64,000 nucleotides of DNA, from assembly GCF_036346595.1 (NCBI RefSeq), contig NZ_CP107834.1, positions 5,766,001-5,830,000 on the forward strand, given 5' to 3'. Positions within the stretch are counted from its first letter, which is position 1. The number at the start of each line of letters is the position of its first letter. This stretch comes from Streptomyces sp. NBC_00525 (lineage in GTDB: Bacteria > Actinomycetota > Actinomycetes > Streptomycetales > Streptomycetaceae). Shown here one piece after another: positions 44,971 to 55,202 of the stretch. The notes below the pieces were generated by a model. It worked only from the letters and a program-made list of their open reading frames with translations, was not told the origin of the DNA and did not search any database. Position numbers and translations under genes: made by a program.

Positions 44971-45771
44971 TCAGCCGGCCGTGCCGCTGCCGGCCAGCGC
45001 CTCCGACAGGTCCTTCGCGGCCTGCTGGAGTATGGGCACGATCCGCTCGGTGGCCGCCTCGGTGACCCGGCCGGCCGGGCCGGAGATCGAGATCGCGGCG
45101 GAGGTGGGGGAGTCGGGCACCGAGACCGCCAGACAGCGCACCCCTATCTCCTGCTCGTTGTCGTCGACCGCGTAGCCCATCCTGCGGACCTGGTCCAGCG
45201 CCTCCAGGAAGCCGTCCGGGGTGGTGATCGTCTTGTCGGTGGCGGCCGGCATGCCCGTACGGGCCAGCAGCGCGCGCACCTCGTCCGCCGGGGTGTGCGC
45301 CAGCAGCGCCTTGCCGACCCCGGTGGAGTGCGGCAGCACCCGGCGGCCGACCTCGGTGAACATGCGCATCGAGTGCTTGGACGGCACCTGCGCCACGTAC
45401 ACGATCTCGTCGCCGTCGAGCAGCGCCATGTTGGCGGTCTCGCCGGTCTCCTCGACCAGCCGGGCCAGATACGGGCGGGCCCAGGTGCCAAGCAGCCGCG
45501 AGGCGGACTCGCCGAGGCGGATCAGCCGGGGGCCGAGCGCGTAACGCCGGTTGGGCTGCTGGCGTACGTAACCGCACAGCACCAGCGTGCGCATCAGACG
45601 GTGGATCGTGGGCAGGGGGAGTCCGCTGCTCGCGGACAGCTCGCTCAGGCCGACCTCGCCCCCCGCGTCGGCCATCCGCTCCAGCAGGTCGAAGGCGCGC
45701 TCAAGGGACTGCACACCACCGCTGGAACCGGCGGGCTTGGAGTCGGAAGTGCTGGCGTGGGACGGCGGCAC
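44971..45771 (-). CDS. allR: IclR-family regulator, AllR-like
   Basis: 266 aa from GTG 45771 (AAAGGA upstream). The N-terminal winged helix (about 20-80) is VQSLERAFDLLERMADAGGE with PLPTIHRLMRTLVLCGYVRQ. The C-terminal effector domain contains STGVGKALLAHTPADEV, DDNEQEIGVRCLAVSV and GPAGRVTE, all typical of IclR proteins. It is divergent from allantoinase, with a palindrome between. In S. coelicolor an IclR protein called AllR represses allantoin genes and responds to allantoate or glyoxylate, as I recall. It probably binds the repeated TCAACAGTTTGTTGA sites; the fit is inference. Confidence 0.85.
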   Translation of the reverse strand: MPPSHASTSDSKPAGSSGGVQSLERAFDLLERMADAGGEVGLSELSASSGLPLPTIHRLMRTLVLCGYVRQQPNRRYALGPRLIRLGESASRLLGTWARPYLARLVEETGETANMALLDGDEIVYVAQVPSKHSMRMFTEVGRRVLPHSTGVGKALLAHTPADEVRALLARTGMPAATDKTITTPDGFLEALDQVRRMGYAVDDNEQEIGVRCLAVSVPDSPTSAAISISGPAGRVTEAATERIVPILQQAAKDLSEALAGSGTAG

Positions 45772-46100
45772 GTCAACGGTCCTTTCGAAGCGGAGGAGCA
45801 AGGCAGCAGCCTACCGGGCCCGGCCGGCGGGACCTGGGCCGGCCAGGGGCCGTCGTCGCCGGTCAGCGCCCGTCCGTCCGGGTGTCCGCAGGTCGTGCGA
45901 CGGCCCGGCCGCACCGCGCCTGGCTCATTCTACGTTCCGCACTCCGAAATTGACCTTTTACTTTGTGGAAACGTCCAGAGGGGGCCGCCGGGCGCCCGCG
46001 GTACGGGGAAGAGGTCTTGACGGGGCGCCCTCCCGAGTGAAGACTCCTTCAACAGTTCGTTGAAAGACAGTTTGTTGGACATGCGAAGTGAGGAGCACGG
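45772..46100. promoter_or_regulatory. allR-allantoinase divergent control region
   Basis: This 329-base gap contains no gene. An AT-richer stretch at 45925-45975 and the palindrome at 46049-46063 stand out, with a weaker second copy AAGACAGTTTGTTGG at 46064-46078. It probably holds the allantoinase promoter and the allR promoter. Confidence 0.6.
46049..46063. promoter_or_regulatory. AllR-type operator upstream of allantoinase
   Basis: TCAACAGTTCGTTGA differs from the perfect palindrome at one base. A degenerate second copy adjoins it (46064-46078), so two dimers might bind side by side. It lies 38 bases before the GTG start of allantoinase. Confidence 0.75.
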
Positions 46101-47450
46101 GTGCCCGGTCCGGACGTGAAGCTGCTGCTGCGCTCGACGCGCGTCGTCACCCCCGAGGGAACCCGGCCCGCGTCGGTGGCCGTCAGCGGCGAGACCATCG
46201 AAGCCGTCCTCCCGTACGACGCCGGGGCACCGGCCGGCGCCCGCGTCGAGGACCTCGGTGACGACGCCCTGCTGCCCGGTCTGGTGGACACCCACGTCCA
46301 TGTGAACGACCCCGGCCGCACCGAGTGGGAGGGCTTCTGGACCGCCACCCGCGCCGCCGCGGCCGGCGGCATCACCACCCTGCTCGACATGCCCCTCAAC
46401 TCCCTGCCGCCCACCACCACGGTCGAGCACCTGCGCGTCAAGCAGCGCGTCGCCGAACCCAAGGTGCATGTGGACACCGGCTTCTGGGGCGGCGCCGTCC
46501 CCACCAACGTCAAGGACCTGCGCCCGCTGTACGAGGCCGGGGTCTTCGGCTTCAAGTGCTTCCTCTCGCCCTCCGGCGTCGAGGAGTTCCCCGAGCTGGA
46601 CCAGGAGCAACTGGCCCGGTCCATGGCCGAGATCGCCGGCTTCGGCGGACTGCTCATCGTGCACGCCGAGGACCCCCACCACCTGGCGTCCGCCCCGCAG
46701 CGAAGCGGCCCCGCCTACGCCGACTTCCTCGCCTCCCGGCCGCGCGACGCCGAGAACACCGCCATCGAGGGCCTGATCGCGCACGCCCGCCGACTGGACG
46801 CCCGCGTCCACGTCCTGCACCTGTCCTCCGGCGACGCGCTGGCCACCATCGCCGCCGCCCGGCGCGAGGGCGTCCGGCTCACCGTCGAGACCTGCCCGCA
46901 CTTCCTCACCCTCACCGCCGAGGAAGTCCCGGACGGGGCCACCGAGTTCAAGTGCTGCCCGCCCATCCGCGAGGCCGCCAACCAGGACGCGCTGTGGCAG
47001 GGGCTCGCCGACGGCACCATCGACTGCGTCGTCTCCGACCACTCGCCCTGCACCACCGACCTCAAGACCCCGGACTTCGCCTCCGCCTGGGGCGGCATCT
47101 CCTCCCTCCAGCTCGGGCTCCCCGCCATCTGGACCGAGGCCCGCCGCCGGGGCCACACCCTGGACGACGTCGCCCGCTGGATGTCCACCGCCCCCGCCGC
47201 CCTCGCCGGGCTGCACCGCAAGGGCGCCATCGAGGCCGGCCGCGACGCCGACTTCGCGGTGCTGGCCCCCGAAGCCGCCTTCACCGTCGACCCGGCCGAA
47301 CTCTTCCACCGCAACCGGGTCACCGCCTACGCCGGACGCACCCTGCACGGCGTGGTGCGCTCCACCTGGCTGCGCGGCACCCGCATCGCCCACGACGGCG
47401 TCCTCACCGAACCCACCGGCCGCCTCCGGACGAGGGAGACCCGAGCATGA
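46101..47450 (+). CDS. allB: Allantoinase
   Basis: 449 aa from GTG 46101 (GAGGAG upstream). It is a cyclic amidohydrolase with a binuclear metal centre: HVH in [20 protein letters not shown], the bridging carboxylated Lys in [13 protein letters not shown], His in LLIVHAEDP and [12 protein letters not shown], and Asp in VVSDHSPCT. The [12 protein letters not shown] segment distinguishes allantoinase from dihydroorotase. It opens allantoin to allantoate. It overlaps allantoicase (ATGA) and is preceded by an AllR-type operator. Confidence 0.95.
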   Translation: MPGPDVKLLLRSTRVVTPEGTRPASVAVSGETIEAVLPYDAGAPAGARVEDLGDDALLPGLVDTHVHVNDPGRTEWEGFWTATRAAAAGGITTLLDMPLNSLPPTTTVEHLRVKQRVAEPKVHVDTGFWGGAVPTNVKDLRPLYEAGVFGFKCFLSPSGVEEFPELDQEQLARSMAEIAGFGGLLIVHAEDPHHLASAPQRSGPAYADFLASRPRDAENTAIEGLIAHARRLDARVHVLHLSSGDALATIAAARREGVRLTVETCPHFLTLTAEEVPDGATEFKCCPPIREAANQDALWQGLADGTIDCVVSDHSPCTTDLKTPDFASAWGGISSLQLGLPAIWTEARRRGHTLDDVARWMSTAPAALAGLHRKGAIEAGRDADFAVLAPEAAFTVDPAELFHRNRVTAYAGRTLHGVVRSTWLRGTRIAHDGVLTEPTGRLRTRETRA

Positions 47451-48562
47451 CGGCGATCACGCACTTCACCGGCGACGCGAACCCGTACGGCGGCGGCGAC
47501 CCGTACGCCGACCACCGCAGCGCCGACCTCCCCTTCACCCACCTCGTCGACCTCGCCGACCGCCGCCTCGGCGCGGCCGTCATCGCCGCCAACGACGAGT
47601 TCTTCGCCGAGCGCGAGAACCTGCTCAGGCCGGAGCCCGCCCGCTTCGACCCGGAGCGCTTCGGCCACAAGGGCAAGATCATGGACGGCTGGGAGACCCG
47701 CCGCCGGCGCGGCGCGAGCGCCGGCGAACCGCATCCGGCCGACGACGACCACGACTGGGCGCTCATCCGCCTCGGCGCCCCCGGCGTCGTGCGCGGCCTC
47801 GTCGTGGACACCGCCCACTTCCGCGGCAACTACCCGCAAGCCGTCTCCGTGGCGGCCGTCTCGCTGCCCGGCACGCCGTCCCCCGCGGAACTGCTCGACC
47901 CCGGCGTGACGTGGACGACGCTCGTGACCCGTACCGAGATCGGCGGCCACGCGGCCAACGGATTCGCCGTGGACGCCGAGCGGCGCTTCACCCATCTGCG
48001 GCTCGCTCAGCACCCGGACGGCGGGATCGCCCGGCTGAGGGTGTACGGCGAGGTCGCCCCCGACCCCGCCTGGCTCGCGGCGCTCGGCACCTTCGACGTC
48101 GTCGCCCTGGAGAACGGCGGCCGGGTCGCCGACGCCTCCGACCGCTTCTACTCACCGGCCACCCACACCATCCAGCCCGGCCGCTCCCGCAAGATGGACG
48201 ACGGCTGGGAGACCCGGCGCCGCCGCGACCGGGGCAACGACTGGATCCACTACCACCTCGCCGAAGAGGCGGACATCCGCGCCGTCGAGATCGACACCGC
48301 CTGCCTCAAGGGCAACGCCGCCGGCTGGGCCCGGCTGACCGCCCGCGACGCCGACAGCGGCGCATGGTCCGAGTTCCTGCCCCGCACCCGGCTCCAGCCC
48401 GACACCAACCACCGCTTCGTCCTGCCGGAGGCCGTCCGCGCCGACCAGGTCCGCATCGACATCTACCCGGACGGCGGCATCTCCCGGCTGCGTCTCCTCG
48501 GCTCCCTCACCGCACGCGGCGCGGCCCGGCTGGCCGCCCGCCACACCGCACTCGGCGGCTGA
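47447..48562 (+). CDS. alc: Allantoicase
   Basis: 371 aa from ATG 47447, overlapping the allantoinase stop. Two similar halves are seen, as in known allantoicases: [12 protein letters not shown] (first half) with [18 protein letters not shown], and [12 protein letters not shown] (second half) with [15 protein letters not shown]. Each half ends in [13 protein letters not shown] or [13 protein letters not shown]. It cleaves allantoate to ureidoglycolate and urea. The ureidoglycolate lyase and urease needed afterwards are not in the window. It forms a coupled pair with allantoinase. Confidence 0.95.
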   Translation: MTAITHFTGDANPYGGGDPYADHRSADLPFTHLVDLADRRLGAAVIAANDEFFAERENLLRPEPARFDPERFGHKGKIMDGWETRRRRGASAGEPHPADDDHDWALIRLGAPGVVRGLVVDTAHFRGNYPQAVSVAAVSLPGTPSPAELLDPGVTWTTLVTRTEIGGHAANGFAVDAERRFTHLRLAQHPDGGIARLRVYGEVAPDPAWLAALGTFDVVALENGGRVADASDRFYSPATHTIQPGRSRKMDDGWETRRRRDRGNDWIHYHLAEEADIRAVEIDTACLKGNAAGWARLTARDADSGAWSEFLPRTRLQPDTNHRFVLPEAVRADQVRIDIYPDGGISRLRLLGSLTARGAARLAARHTALGG

Positions 48563-48593
48563 CGGCCCGGCCGGCCCGGAACCCCGGGGACGC

Positions 48594-49424
48594 TCAGAAC
48601 TCCTCGTGCTCCTCGGGGTCCCCGCCGAACCGCTCCCGGCGGCCGTTGGAGATCCGGCCCAGCTCCTCCGGCGTCAGCTCGAACCCGAACAGGTCCAGGT
48701 TCTCCCGCTGCCGCCCCGGATCGGCCGACTTCGGGATCGGCACGGAACCGAGCTGGGTGTGCCAGCGCAGCACGGCCTGCCCCGGAGTCACCCCGTGCGC
48801 CCCGGCCACCGCCACCACATCCGGGTCGGCCAGCAGATCGCGGCCGCGCCCCAGCGGACTCCAGCTCTGCGTGACGATCCCCTTCGCCGCGTGCACCGCC
48901 CGCAACTCCTCCTGCGGCAGCCGGGGATGCAACTCGATCTGGTTCACGGCGGGCACCACCCCCGTCTCCTCCTCCAGCCGCGCCAGATGCTCCGCGGTGA
49001 AGTTGGAGACCCCGATCGACCGGACGAGCCCGTCCTCGCGCAGCTTGATCAGCGCCCGCCAGGTGTCCACGTACAGACCCACCTTCGGCAGCGGCCAGTG
49101 GATGAGATACAGGTCCACGTAGTCCAGGCCGAGGTTGCTCCGCGACTCCTCGAACGAGGCCAGCGTCTTGTCGTAGCCGTGGTGCCGGCCGGGCACCTTG
49201 GTCGTGACGAAGACCTCCTCGCGGGGCACCCCGCCGCGGGCGACGCCGCGCCCCGTACCGGTCTCGTTGCCGTAGTTCAGCGCCGTGTCCACCAGCCGGT
49301 AGCCGAGGCCCAGCGCCCCGGCGACGGCCCGCTCCGCCGCGTCGTCGTCGAGCGGGTAGGTGCCGAGGCCCACCGCCGGGATCGTACGGCCGTCGTTCAG
49401 GGTGTGCGCCGGGATACCGGACAT
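48594..49424 (-). CDS. Aldo/keto reductase
   Basis: 276 aa from ATG 49424 (GAAGGGA upstream). The AKR5-like catalytic tetrad is visible: Asp in YRLVDTALNYGNETG with Tyr, Lys in VFVTTKVPGRHH, and His in LYLIHWPLP. NADPH binding is via SIGVSNFTAEHL and the C-terminal PIPKSADPGRQRENL. It reduces aldehydes or ketones, substrate unknown. It is convergent with allantoicase and divergent from the EamA transporter, so it is probably not part of the allantoin unit. Confidence 0.92.
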   Translation of the reverse strand: MSGIPAHTLNDGRTIPAVGLGTYPLDDDAAERAVAGALGLGYRLVDTALNYGNETGTGRGVARGGVPREEVFVTTKVPGRHHGYDKTLASFEESRSNLGLDYVDLYLIHWPLPKVGLYVDTWRALIKLREDGLVRSIGVSNFTAEHLARLEEETGVVPAVNQIELHPRLPQEELRAVHAAKGIVTQSWSPLGRGRDLLADPDVVAVAGAHGVTPGQAVLRWHTQLGSVPIPKSADPGRQRENLDLFGFELTPEELGRISNGRRERFGGDPEEHEEF

Positions 49425-49611
49425 GATCGTCCCTTCTCGTCGTCCTGCCGCGGGCATGCCTCCCCGCCCAGCGTAGGCGGGCCGATGGCGCCCGGCAGCG
49501 CGGACGGGCAGGGGCTCGCCCTCGCGGCAGGGCACCCGGTAGCGTGACCGCCCCCAGGTGAGAGCCGGTGCCGTCTCCACACCAACCCCTGTGGAGAATC
49601 CGGAGTACCAG

Positions 49612-50550
49612 GTGTCGTCCGTCGCCGCCCCCGCCCTCGCCCCGCCGCGCCGGGCCTGGCTCACCGATCTGCCCGTACTGCTGGTCGCCGTGGTCTGGGG
49701 CTCCAGCTATCTCGCTGCCAAGGGCATCACCACGGCGCAGACCGTCGTCGCCGTGCTCGTCCTGCGGTTCGCCGTGGTGCTGCCCGTCCTGGTGGTCGCG
49801 GGACGGCGCCGGCTGCGGGCGCTCCGGGCCGCGCAGTGGCGGGGCGCCGGGCTGCTGGGCCTCGTCCTGAGCGGGATCTTCCTGCTGGAGACCTACGGCA
49901 TCGTGCACACCTCGGCCACCAACGCCGGACTCATCATCAGCCTCACCATGATCTTCACCCCGCTCGCCGAGGCCGCCGTGACCCGGACCCGGCCGACCGG
50001 GGCCTTCCTCGCCGCCGCCGGGCTCTCCGTCGCCGGGGTGGTGCTGCTGACCCAGGGCGGCGGCTTCACCACCCCCTCGGCCGGCGACCTGCTGATGCTC
50101 CTCGCCGCCCTCGCCCGCACCCTGCACGTCCTGCTCATGGCCCGGATCAAGGCGGTGCGGTCGGCGGACTCGCTCTCCCTGACCACGGTGCAGCTCGGCA
50201 GCGCGGTCGCCGTCTTCGCGCTGCTGGCCGCCGCGCCGGGCACCGGCCGGGCGCCCTGGACGGTCGCCGCCGGGTTCGGGGCGCGCGAGTGGTGCGGGCT
50301 GCTCTTCCTGTCCGTGTTCTGCACGCTCTTCGCGTTCTTCGTCCAGATGTGGTCCGTACGCCGCACCTCGCCGTCCCGGGTCAGCCTGCTCCTCGGTACG
50401 GAGCCGCTGTGGGCCGCCGCCGTCGGCATCGCGATCGGCGGCGAGCGCCTGGGGGCCGCCGGGGTGGCCGGCGCCGTACTGGTCCTGGCCGGCACGGCCT
50501 GGGGGCGGCGCGGCGCCGACCGGGCCGCGACCGCCGGCCTCACTCCTTGA
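49612..50550 (+). CDS. EamA/DMT-family transporter
   Basis: 312 aa from GTG 49612, with GGAG at suitable spacing; an earlier start at 49558 is possible. Ten hydrophobic helices are arranged as two EamA repeats. The first starts WLTDLPVLLVAVVWGSSYLA and the second contains TPSAGDLLMLLAALARTLHV, with the conserved GTEPLWAAAVGI near the end of each repeat. It exports or exchanges small metabolites; the substrate is unknown. Its last 11 bases overlap the end of the convergent small membrane protein gene. Confidence 0.85.
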   Translation: MSSVAAPALAPPRRAWLTDLPVLLVAVVWGSSYLAAKGITTAQTVVAVLVLRFAVVLPVLVVAGRRRLRALRAAQWRGAGLLGLVLSGIFLLETYGIVHTSATNAGLIISLTMIFTPLAEAAVTRTRPTGAFLAAAGLSVAGVVLLTQGGGFTTPSAGDLLMLLAALARTLHVLLMARIKAVRSADSLSLTTVQLGSAVAVFALLAAAPGTGRAPWTVAAGFGAREWCGLLFLSVFCTLFAFFVQMWSVRRTSPSRVSLLLGTEPLWAAAVGIAIGGERLGAAGVAGAVLVLAGTAWGRRGADRAATAGLTP

Positions 50551-50743
50551 TCGAGTCCGACGCGACCATGACCGCCGTCCCCGTCACCAGCAGCACAATG
50601 GACACGAACAAGGAGTGCTCGGCGAAGAACGGAATCCGCAGGATCACATTGAAGAAGTGGAACCAGTCGAGCCATTCGTGCAGCAGCCCCGTGACCCCCT
50701 GGACGAACACCAGGAAGCCGACCGTCTCGCAGAGTTTCTTCAT
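50540..50743 (-). CDS. Small two-helix membrane protein
   Basis: 67 aa, MKKLCETVGFLVFVQGVTGL. Two membrane helices are likely (about 8-25 and 42-62) with an aromatic HEWLDWFHFFN segment between them. Base use and composition (Phe, Trp, Lys) differ from shadow frames, which supports it as real. Function unknown. It overlaps the 3' end of the EamA gene by 11 bases on the opposite strand. Confidence 0.6.
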   Translation of the reverse strand: MKKLCETVGFLVFVQGVTGLLHEWLDWFHFFNVILRIPFFAEHSLFVSIVLLVTGTAVMVASDSIKE

Positions 50744-50889
50744 GGCCGCCAGCCTGGCCGCCCCGTACCGGCCCCCGCGTCGGCCGACGGTCTGCCCGCC
50801 GGGTCCGAAAGTATCCTCCCGCGCGACTTCGGTCGCTCCCGCGCCCCGAACGCCCGGAACCCGCCGCCCACCTGCGTAGCGTGGTCGGC

Positions 50890-52110
50890 ATGACGCGTAC
50901 GGAGTACCCCTGGCTGCTGCCCTCGGCGATGGCCGGACCCGAGCTGCCGGACGACGGCGGCCGGACCCGCCGCACCGTACGGGACTGGGTCGTCGACATC
51001 ACGGCCTTCCTGTGCGCCGCCGGCATCGGCCTGGGCACCCTCGCCACGATCGAGGCCGACCCCACCACCCCGGACGTCTTCGTACTGATCGACTCCCTCG
51101 TCGGCGCCGCCGCCTGCTGCGCCCTGTGGGTCCGGCGGCGCTGGCCGGTCGCCCTCGCCGTCACCCTGACCGTGCTGGCCACCGTGGAACCCGTCGCGGC
51201 GGGCGCCCTGCTCGTCGCCCTGTTCAGCCTGGCCGTCCACCGGCCGTTCCGCCCGGTCGCCCTCGTCGGCGCCCTGGCCCTCGCCAGCACCCCCGTCCAG
51301 CCGTATCTGCGCCCCGACCCCGGCACCTCGTTCCTCGCGTCCACCATCATCGGGTTCCTGCTGGTCCTGCTCGTCCTCAGCTGGGGCATGATCGTGCGCT
51401 CCCGCCGCCAGCTCGTCGTCTCCCTCAGAGAACGCGCCCGCCGCGCCGAGTCCGAGGCCGCCCTGCGCGCCGAACAGGCCCAGCGGCTCGCCCGCGAGGA
51501 GATCGCCCGCGAGATGCACGACGTGCTCGCCCACCGGCTCACCCTGCTCAGCGTCCACGCCGGCGCCCTGGAGTTCCGGCCCGACGCACCCCCGCCCGAG
51601 GTCGCCCGCGCCGCCGCGGTCATCCGGGACAGCGCGCACGAGGCCCTCCAGGACCTCCGCGAGATCATCGGCGTCCTGCGCGGCCCCCGCGACGGCGACA
51701 CCGACGGCAACCGCCCCCAGCCCACCCTCGCCACCCTCGACGCGCTGGTCGCCGAATCCCGGCAGGCCGGCATGAAGGTCACCCTCGACAACCGCATCGC
51801 CGACCCGGACACCGTGCCCGCCGCCCCCGGACGCACCGTCTACCGCATCGCCCAGGAGGCGCTGACCAACGCCCGCAAGCACGCGCCCGGCGCCGAGGTC
51901 ACCCTCACCCTCGGCGGCGGACCCGGCCCCGGCATCACCGTCGAGGTGTCCAACCCGGCCCCCGCCGAACCCTTCGCCCGCGTGCCCGGCTCCGGCCAGG
52001 GGCTCATCGGCCTCACCGAACGCGCCACCCTCGCCGGGGGCCGGCTCGACCACGGACCCGAACCCGGCGGCGGGTTCGCCGTCCGCGCCTGGCTACCGTG
52101 GGCGCCATGA
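50890..52110 (+). CDS. Sensor histidine kinase (HisKA_3 type)
   Basis: 406 aa from ATG 50890. The N-terminal 165 residues carry four to six membrane helices. A coiled segment (RERARRAESEAALRAEQAQR) leads to the dimerisation domain with the phospho-acceptor His210 in EIAREMHDVLAHRLTLLSVH. The ATPase domain shows AQEALTNARKHAPGA as N-box and GSGQGLIGLTERATL as G-box. A -10-like TAGCGT lies just upstream and no ribosome binding site is seen, so the mRNA may be leaderless. It overlaps the response regulator (ATGA). Confidence 0.9.
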   Translation: MTRTEYPWLLPSAMAGPELPDDGGRTRRTVRDWVVDITAFLCAAGIGLGTLATIEADPTTPDVFVLIDSLVGAAACCALWVRRRWPVALAVTLTVLATVEPVAAGALLVALFSLAVHRPFRPVALVGALALASTPVQPYLRPDPGTSFLASTIIGFLLVLLVLSWGMIVRSRRQLVVSLRERARRAESEAALRAEQAQRLAREEIAREMHDVLAHRLTLLSVHAGALEFRPDAPPPEVARAAAVIRDSAHEALQDLREIIGVLRGPRDGDTDGNRPQPTLATLDALVAESRQAGMKVTLDNRIADPDTVPAAPGRTVYRIAQEALTNARKHAPGAEVTLTLGGGPGPGITVEVSNPAPAEPFARVPGSGQGLIGLTERATLAGGRLDHGPEPGGGFAVRAWLPWAP

Positions 52111-52805
52111 CCACCACGCCCGTCCGCCTCCTCATCATCGACGACGACCCGCTCGTCCGGGCCGGGCTCGCCCTCATGCTCGGCGGCGCCGACGACATCG
52201 ACATCGTCGGCGAGGGCGCCGACGGCAGCGAGGCCGCCGCCCTCGTCGAACGGCTGCGGCCCGACGTGGTCCTGATGGACATCCGGATGCCGGTCATGGA
52301 CGGACTCAGCGCCACCGAACTGCTGCGCGCCCGCCCGGACGCGCCCGAGATCGTCGTCCTGACCACCTTCCACGCCGACGAGCAGGTCCTGCGCGCTATC
52401 CGCGCCGGGGCCGCCGGCTTCGTACTCAAGGACACCCCGCCCGCCCGGATCGTCGAATCCGTACGCCGGGTCGCGGCCGGCGACCCGGTCCTGTCACCCG
52501 CCGTCACCCGGCAGCTCATGGCCCGCGCGGCCGGCGACGGCCACGGCGAGCGCACCGACCGGGCCGCGCGGGCACGCGAACGCGTCGCACTCCTCGCCGG
52601 CCGGGAGCGCGAGGTCGCCGTCGCCGTGGCACAGGGCCTGTCCAACGCGGAGATCGCCACCACGCTCTACCTCAGCGTCGCCACCGTGAAGACCCAGGTC
52701 TCCCGCATCCTCGCCAAGTTCGGCCTCAACAACCGCGTCCAGATCGCCCTCCTGGTCCACGACGCCGGTCTGCTCGACGACGAGAACCGATCGAGTCCCG
52801 GCTGA
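52107..52805 (+). CDS. NarL-type response regulator
   Basis: 232 aa. The receiver has IDDD at 11-14, phospho-acceptor Asp58 in VVLMDIRMPVMDG, Thr in VLTTFHADEQ and Lys in GFVLKDTPP. The LuxR-type helix-turn-helix is at about 165-220 (LAGREREVAVAVAQGLSNAE and STVKTQVSRILAKF-like). A charged linker with GHGERTDRAARARER joins them. It is the partner of the kinase just upstream. Its regulon cannot be read from the window; the neighbouring P450 starts 85 bases later and is a candidate. Confidence 0.9.
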   Translation: MTTTPVRLLIIDDDPLVRAGLALMLGGADDIDIVGEGADGSEAAALVERLRPDVVLMDIRMPVMDGLSATELLRARPDAPEIVVLTTFHADEQVLRAIRAGAAGFVLKDTPPARIVESVRRVAAGDPVLSPAVTRQLMARAAGDGHGERTDRAARARERVALLAGREREVAVAVAQGLSNAEIATTLYLSVATVKTQVSRILAKFGLNNRVQIALLVHDAGLLDDENRSSPG

Positions 52806-52890
52806 ACCCCTCGTCCCCGGCGGACCTCGCGGCATACGCTGGGCGGGCCGGTCCTGCGGGCCGGGACGATGCGACCGGGAGGGGCGGCCC

Positions 52891-54066
52891 ATGTCCGAAG
52901 TCGACTTGGATCTGCGGGGGTTGACGGAGTTCACCGCGAACCCGTATCCGTACTACGCGCGCATGCGCGCGACCGGTCCGGTGCACACCATCCGTACCGA
53001 CGACTTCGACCGCGTCTGGCTGGTCGTCGGCTACGAGGAGAGCCGCGCCGCCCTCGCCGACCCGCGCTTCGGCAAGGACTGGCGGGCGCTGCCCGGCGAA
53101 ATGGGCGGCGACCCGATCAACGCCAACATGCTGGAGATGGACGCCCCCGACCACACCCGGCTGCGCAAGCTCGTCGCCCGCGCCTTCACCGCGCGCCGCA
53201 TCGAGGCGCTGCGCCCCAGGGTCCAGGAGATCACCGACGAACTGCTCGACGTGATGCTCCCGGAAGGCCGCGCCGACCTGGTGGACGCGTTCGCCTTCCC
53301 GCTCCCGATGACCGTCATCTGCGAACTGATCGGCGTGCCCGACCTGGACCGGTCCGCCTTCCGCAAGCTCTCCAACGGAGTCGTCGCCCCGGCCGACCCG
53401 GCCGAGGAGGGCGAGGCGGTCCGCGCCATGGGCGGCTACCTCGCCGAGCTGATCCGGGACAAGCGCCGCTCGCCCGGCGACGACCTGCTCAGCGCCCTGA
53501 TCGCCGCCCGCGACGAGGACGACGACGCCCTCTCGCCCGACGAGCTGGTCGGCATGGCCTTCCTGCTGCTCGTCGCCGGACACGAGACGACGGTCAACCT
53601 GATCTCCAACGGCGTCCGCGCCCTCCTCGACCACCCCGACCAGCTCGCCGCGCTCCGCGCCGACCCGGCGCTGCTCGACGGCGCGGTCGAGGAGATGCTG
53701 CGCTACGACGGACCGGTGGAGACGGCCACCTTCCGGTTCGCCCGGGAACGGGTCGAGATCGGCTCCCGGACCATCGAGACCGGCGACCCCGTCCTCATCT
53801 CCCTCGCGAGCTCCGACCGCGACCCGGCCCGCTACCCGGAGCCCGACCGCTTCGACATCCGCCGCGACACCCGCGGCCACCTCGCCTTCGGACACGGCAT
53901 CCACTTCTGCATGGGCGCGCCGCTGGCCCGGATGGAGGGCCGCATCGCCATCCGTACCCTGCTGGACCGCTGCCCCGGTCTGGCCGCCGACCCGGACGCC
54001 GCTCCCTTCGACTGGCTGCCCGGCACACTCATCCGCGGGGTGCGCCGGCTGCCCGTACGCTGGTGA
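52891..54066 (+). CDS. Cytochrome P450
   Basis: 391 aa, MSEVDLDLRGLTEFTANPYP. The I-helix oxygen-activation motif AGHETT is at 229-234, the K-helix ExxR is in AVEEMLRYDGPVE, and the heme-thiolate loop FGHGIHFCMGAPLAR has Cys340. All are intact. It looks like an actinobacterial CYP107-type enzyme, a group that hydroxylates macrolides, fatty acids or xenobiotics. No ferredoxin or biosynthetic gene adjoins it, so its substrate is open. It appears monocistronic. Confidence 0.95.
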   Translation: MSEVDLDLRGLTEFTANPYPYYARMRATGPVHTIRTDDFDRVWLVVGYEESRAALADPRFGKDWRALPGEMGGDPINANMLEMDAPDHTRLRKLVARAFTARRIEALRPRVQEITDELLDVMLPEGRADLVDAFAFPLPMTVICELIGVPDLDRSAFRKLSNGVVAPADPAEEGEAVRAMGGYLAELIRDKRRSPGDDLLSALIAARDEDDDALSPDELVGMAFLLLVAGHETTVNLISNGVRALLDHPDQLAALRADPALLDGAVEEMLRYDGPVETATFRFARERVEIGSRTIETGDPVLISLASSDRDPARYPEPDRFDIRRDTRGHLAFGHGIHFCMGAPLARMEGRIAIRTLLDRCPGLAADPDAAPFDWLPGTLIRGVRRLPVRW

Positions 54067-54188
54067 GCGGCGCGCGCCCCTGCGCGTGACGGCGGCTCGG
54101 GCTCGGGGATACTTGCCCAGCCGGACCGGGACCACGGGCCCCGGTACCACCGGCAGCACAGCGAGCAGCACAAGAAGGGCACGGCGTC

Positions 54189-55202
54189 GTGGCAAGGGTT
54201 CGGACAGGGGTACGTGCGATGGGCGCCGTGCTTGCGGCGGTGCTGGGGGTGTCCCTCATGGGATGCAGCAGCACCGGCGGCAAGCGGGCGGAGGAGCGTG
54301 CGGCCAAGGCCGCGGCCGAAGGCCGGGCCGCGGTGAACACGCCCCGCTGGACCTTCGCCATGGTCACCCACTCGGGCGACGGCGACACCTTCTGGGACAT
54401 CGTCCAGAAGGGCGCCGAGACGGCGGCCAAGAAGGACAACATCAACTTCCTGTACACGCACGACGCCGAGGGCCAGCAGCAGGCCCAGCTCGTCCAGGCG
54501 GCCATCGACAAGAAGGTCGACGGGCTGATCGTCACGCTCGCCAAGCCCGGCGCCATGAAGGACGTCGTCGCCAAGGCCGTCCGCGCCGGCATCCCCGTGA
54601 TCACCGTCAACTCCGGCTCCGCCGAGTCCAAGGAGTTCGGCGCGCTCACCCACATCGGCCAGGACGAGACCATCGCCGGTGAGGCGGTCGGCGAGGAACT
54701 GAACCGGCGGGGCCGCAAGAAGGCCCTGTGCATCCTGCACGAACAGGGCAACGTGGGCCACGAGCAGCGCTGCGCCGGAGCCAGGAAGACCTTCGACGGG
54801 AAGATGCAGAACCTGTACGTGGAGGGCACCAACATGCCCGACGTCCAGGCGTCCATCGAGGCCAAGCTCCAGTCCGACCAGGACATCGACGCGGTCGTCA
54901 CCCTCGGCGCCCCCTTCGCGGACGCCGCCGTCAAGGCCAAGAAGACCGCGGGCAGCAAGGCCGAGATCGACACCTTCGACCTGAACCCCGCCGTCGCCGC
55001 CGCCCTCCGGGCCAAGACGCTCGGCTTCGCCGTCGACCAGCAGCCCTACCTCCAGGGCTACGAGGCCGTGGACCTGCTCTGGCTCTACCGCTACAACCGC
55101 AACGTCCTCGGCGGCGGCCGCCCGGTCCTCACCGGCCCGCAGATCGTCACCGCGAAGGACGCCGCCCAGCTCGCCGAGTACGCCGACCGGGGCACCCGAT
55201 GA
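54189..55202 (+). CDS. Sugar ABC transporter substrate-binding lipoprotein
   Basis: 337 aa from GTG 54189 (AGAAGGG upstream). The lipobox ends LGVSLMGC, with Cys26. The mature part is a periplasmic-binding type 1 (ribose-like) domain: [48 protein letters not shown] and [20 protein letters not shown]. It captures a sugar or sugar alcohol outside the membrane and gives it to the permease. It starts a coupled three-gene operon with permease and ATPase, each overlapping by four bases. Confidence 0.9.
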   Translation: MARVRTGVRAMGAVLAAVLGVSLMGCSSTGGKRAEERAAKAAAEGRAAVNTPRWTFAMVTHSGDGDTFWDIVQKGAETAAKKDNINFLYTHDAEGQQQAQLVQAAIDKKVDGLIVTLAKPGAMKDVVAKAVRAGIPVITVNSGSAESKEFGALTHIGQDETIAGEAVGEELNRRGRKKALCILHEQGNVGHEQRCAGARKTFDGKMQNLYVEGTNMPDVQASIEAKLQSDQDIDAVVTLGAPFADAAVKAKKTAGSKAEIDTFDLNPAVAAALRAKTLGFAVDQQPYLQGYEAVDLLWLYRYNRNVLGGGRPVLTGPQIVTAKDAAQLAEYADRGTR

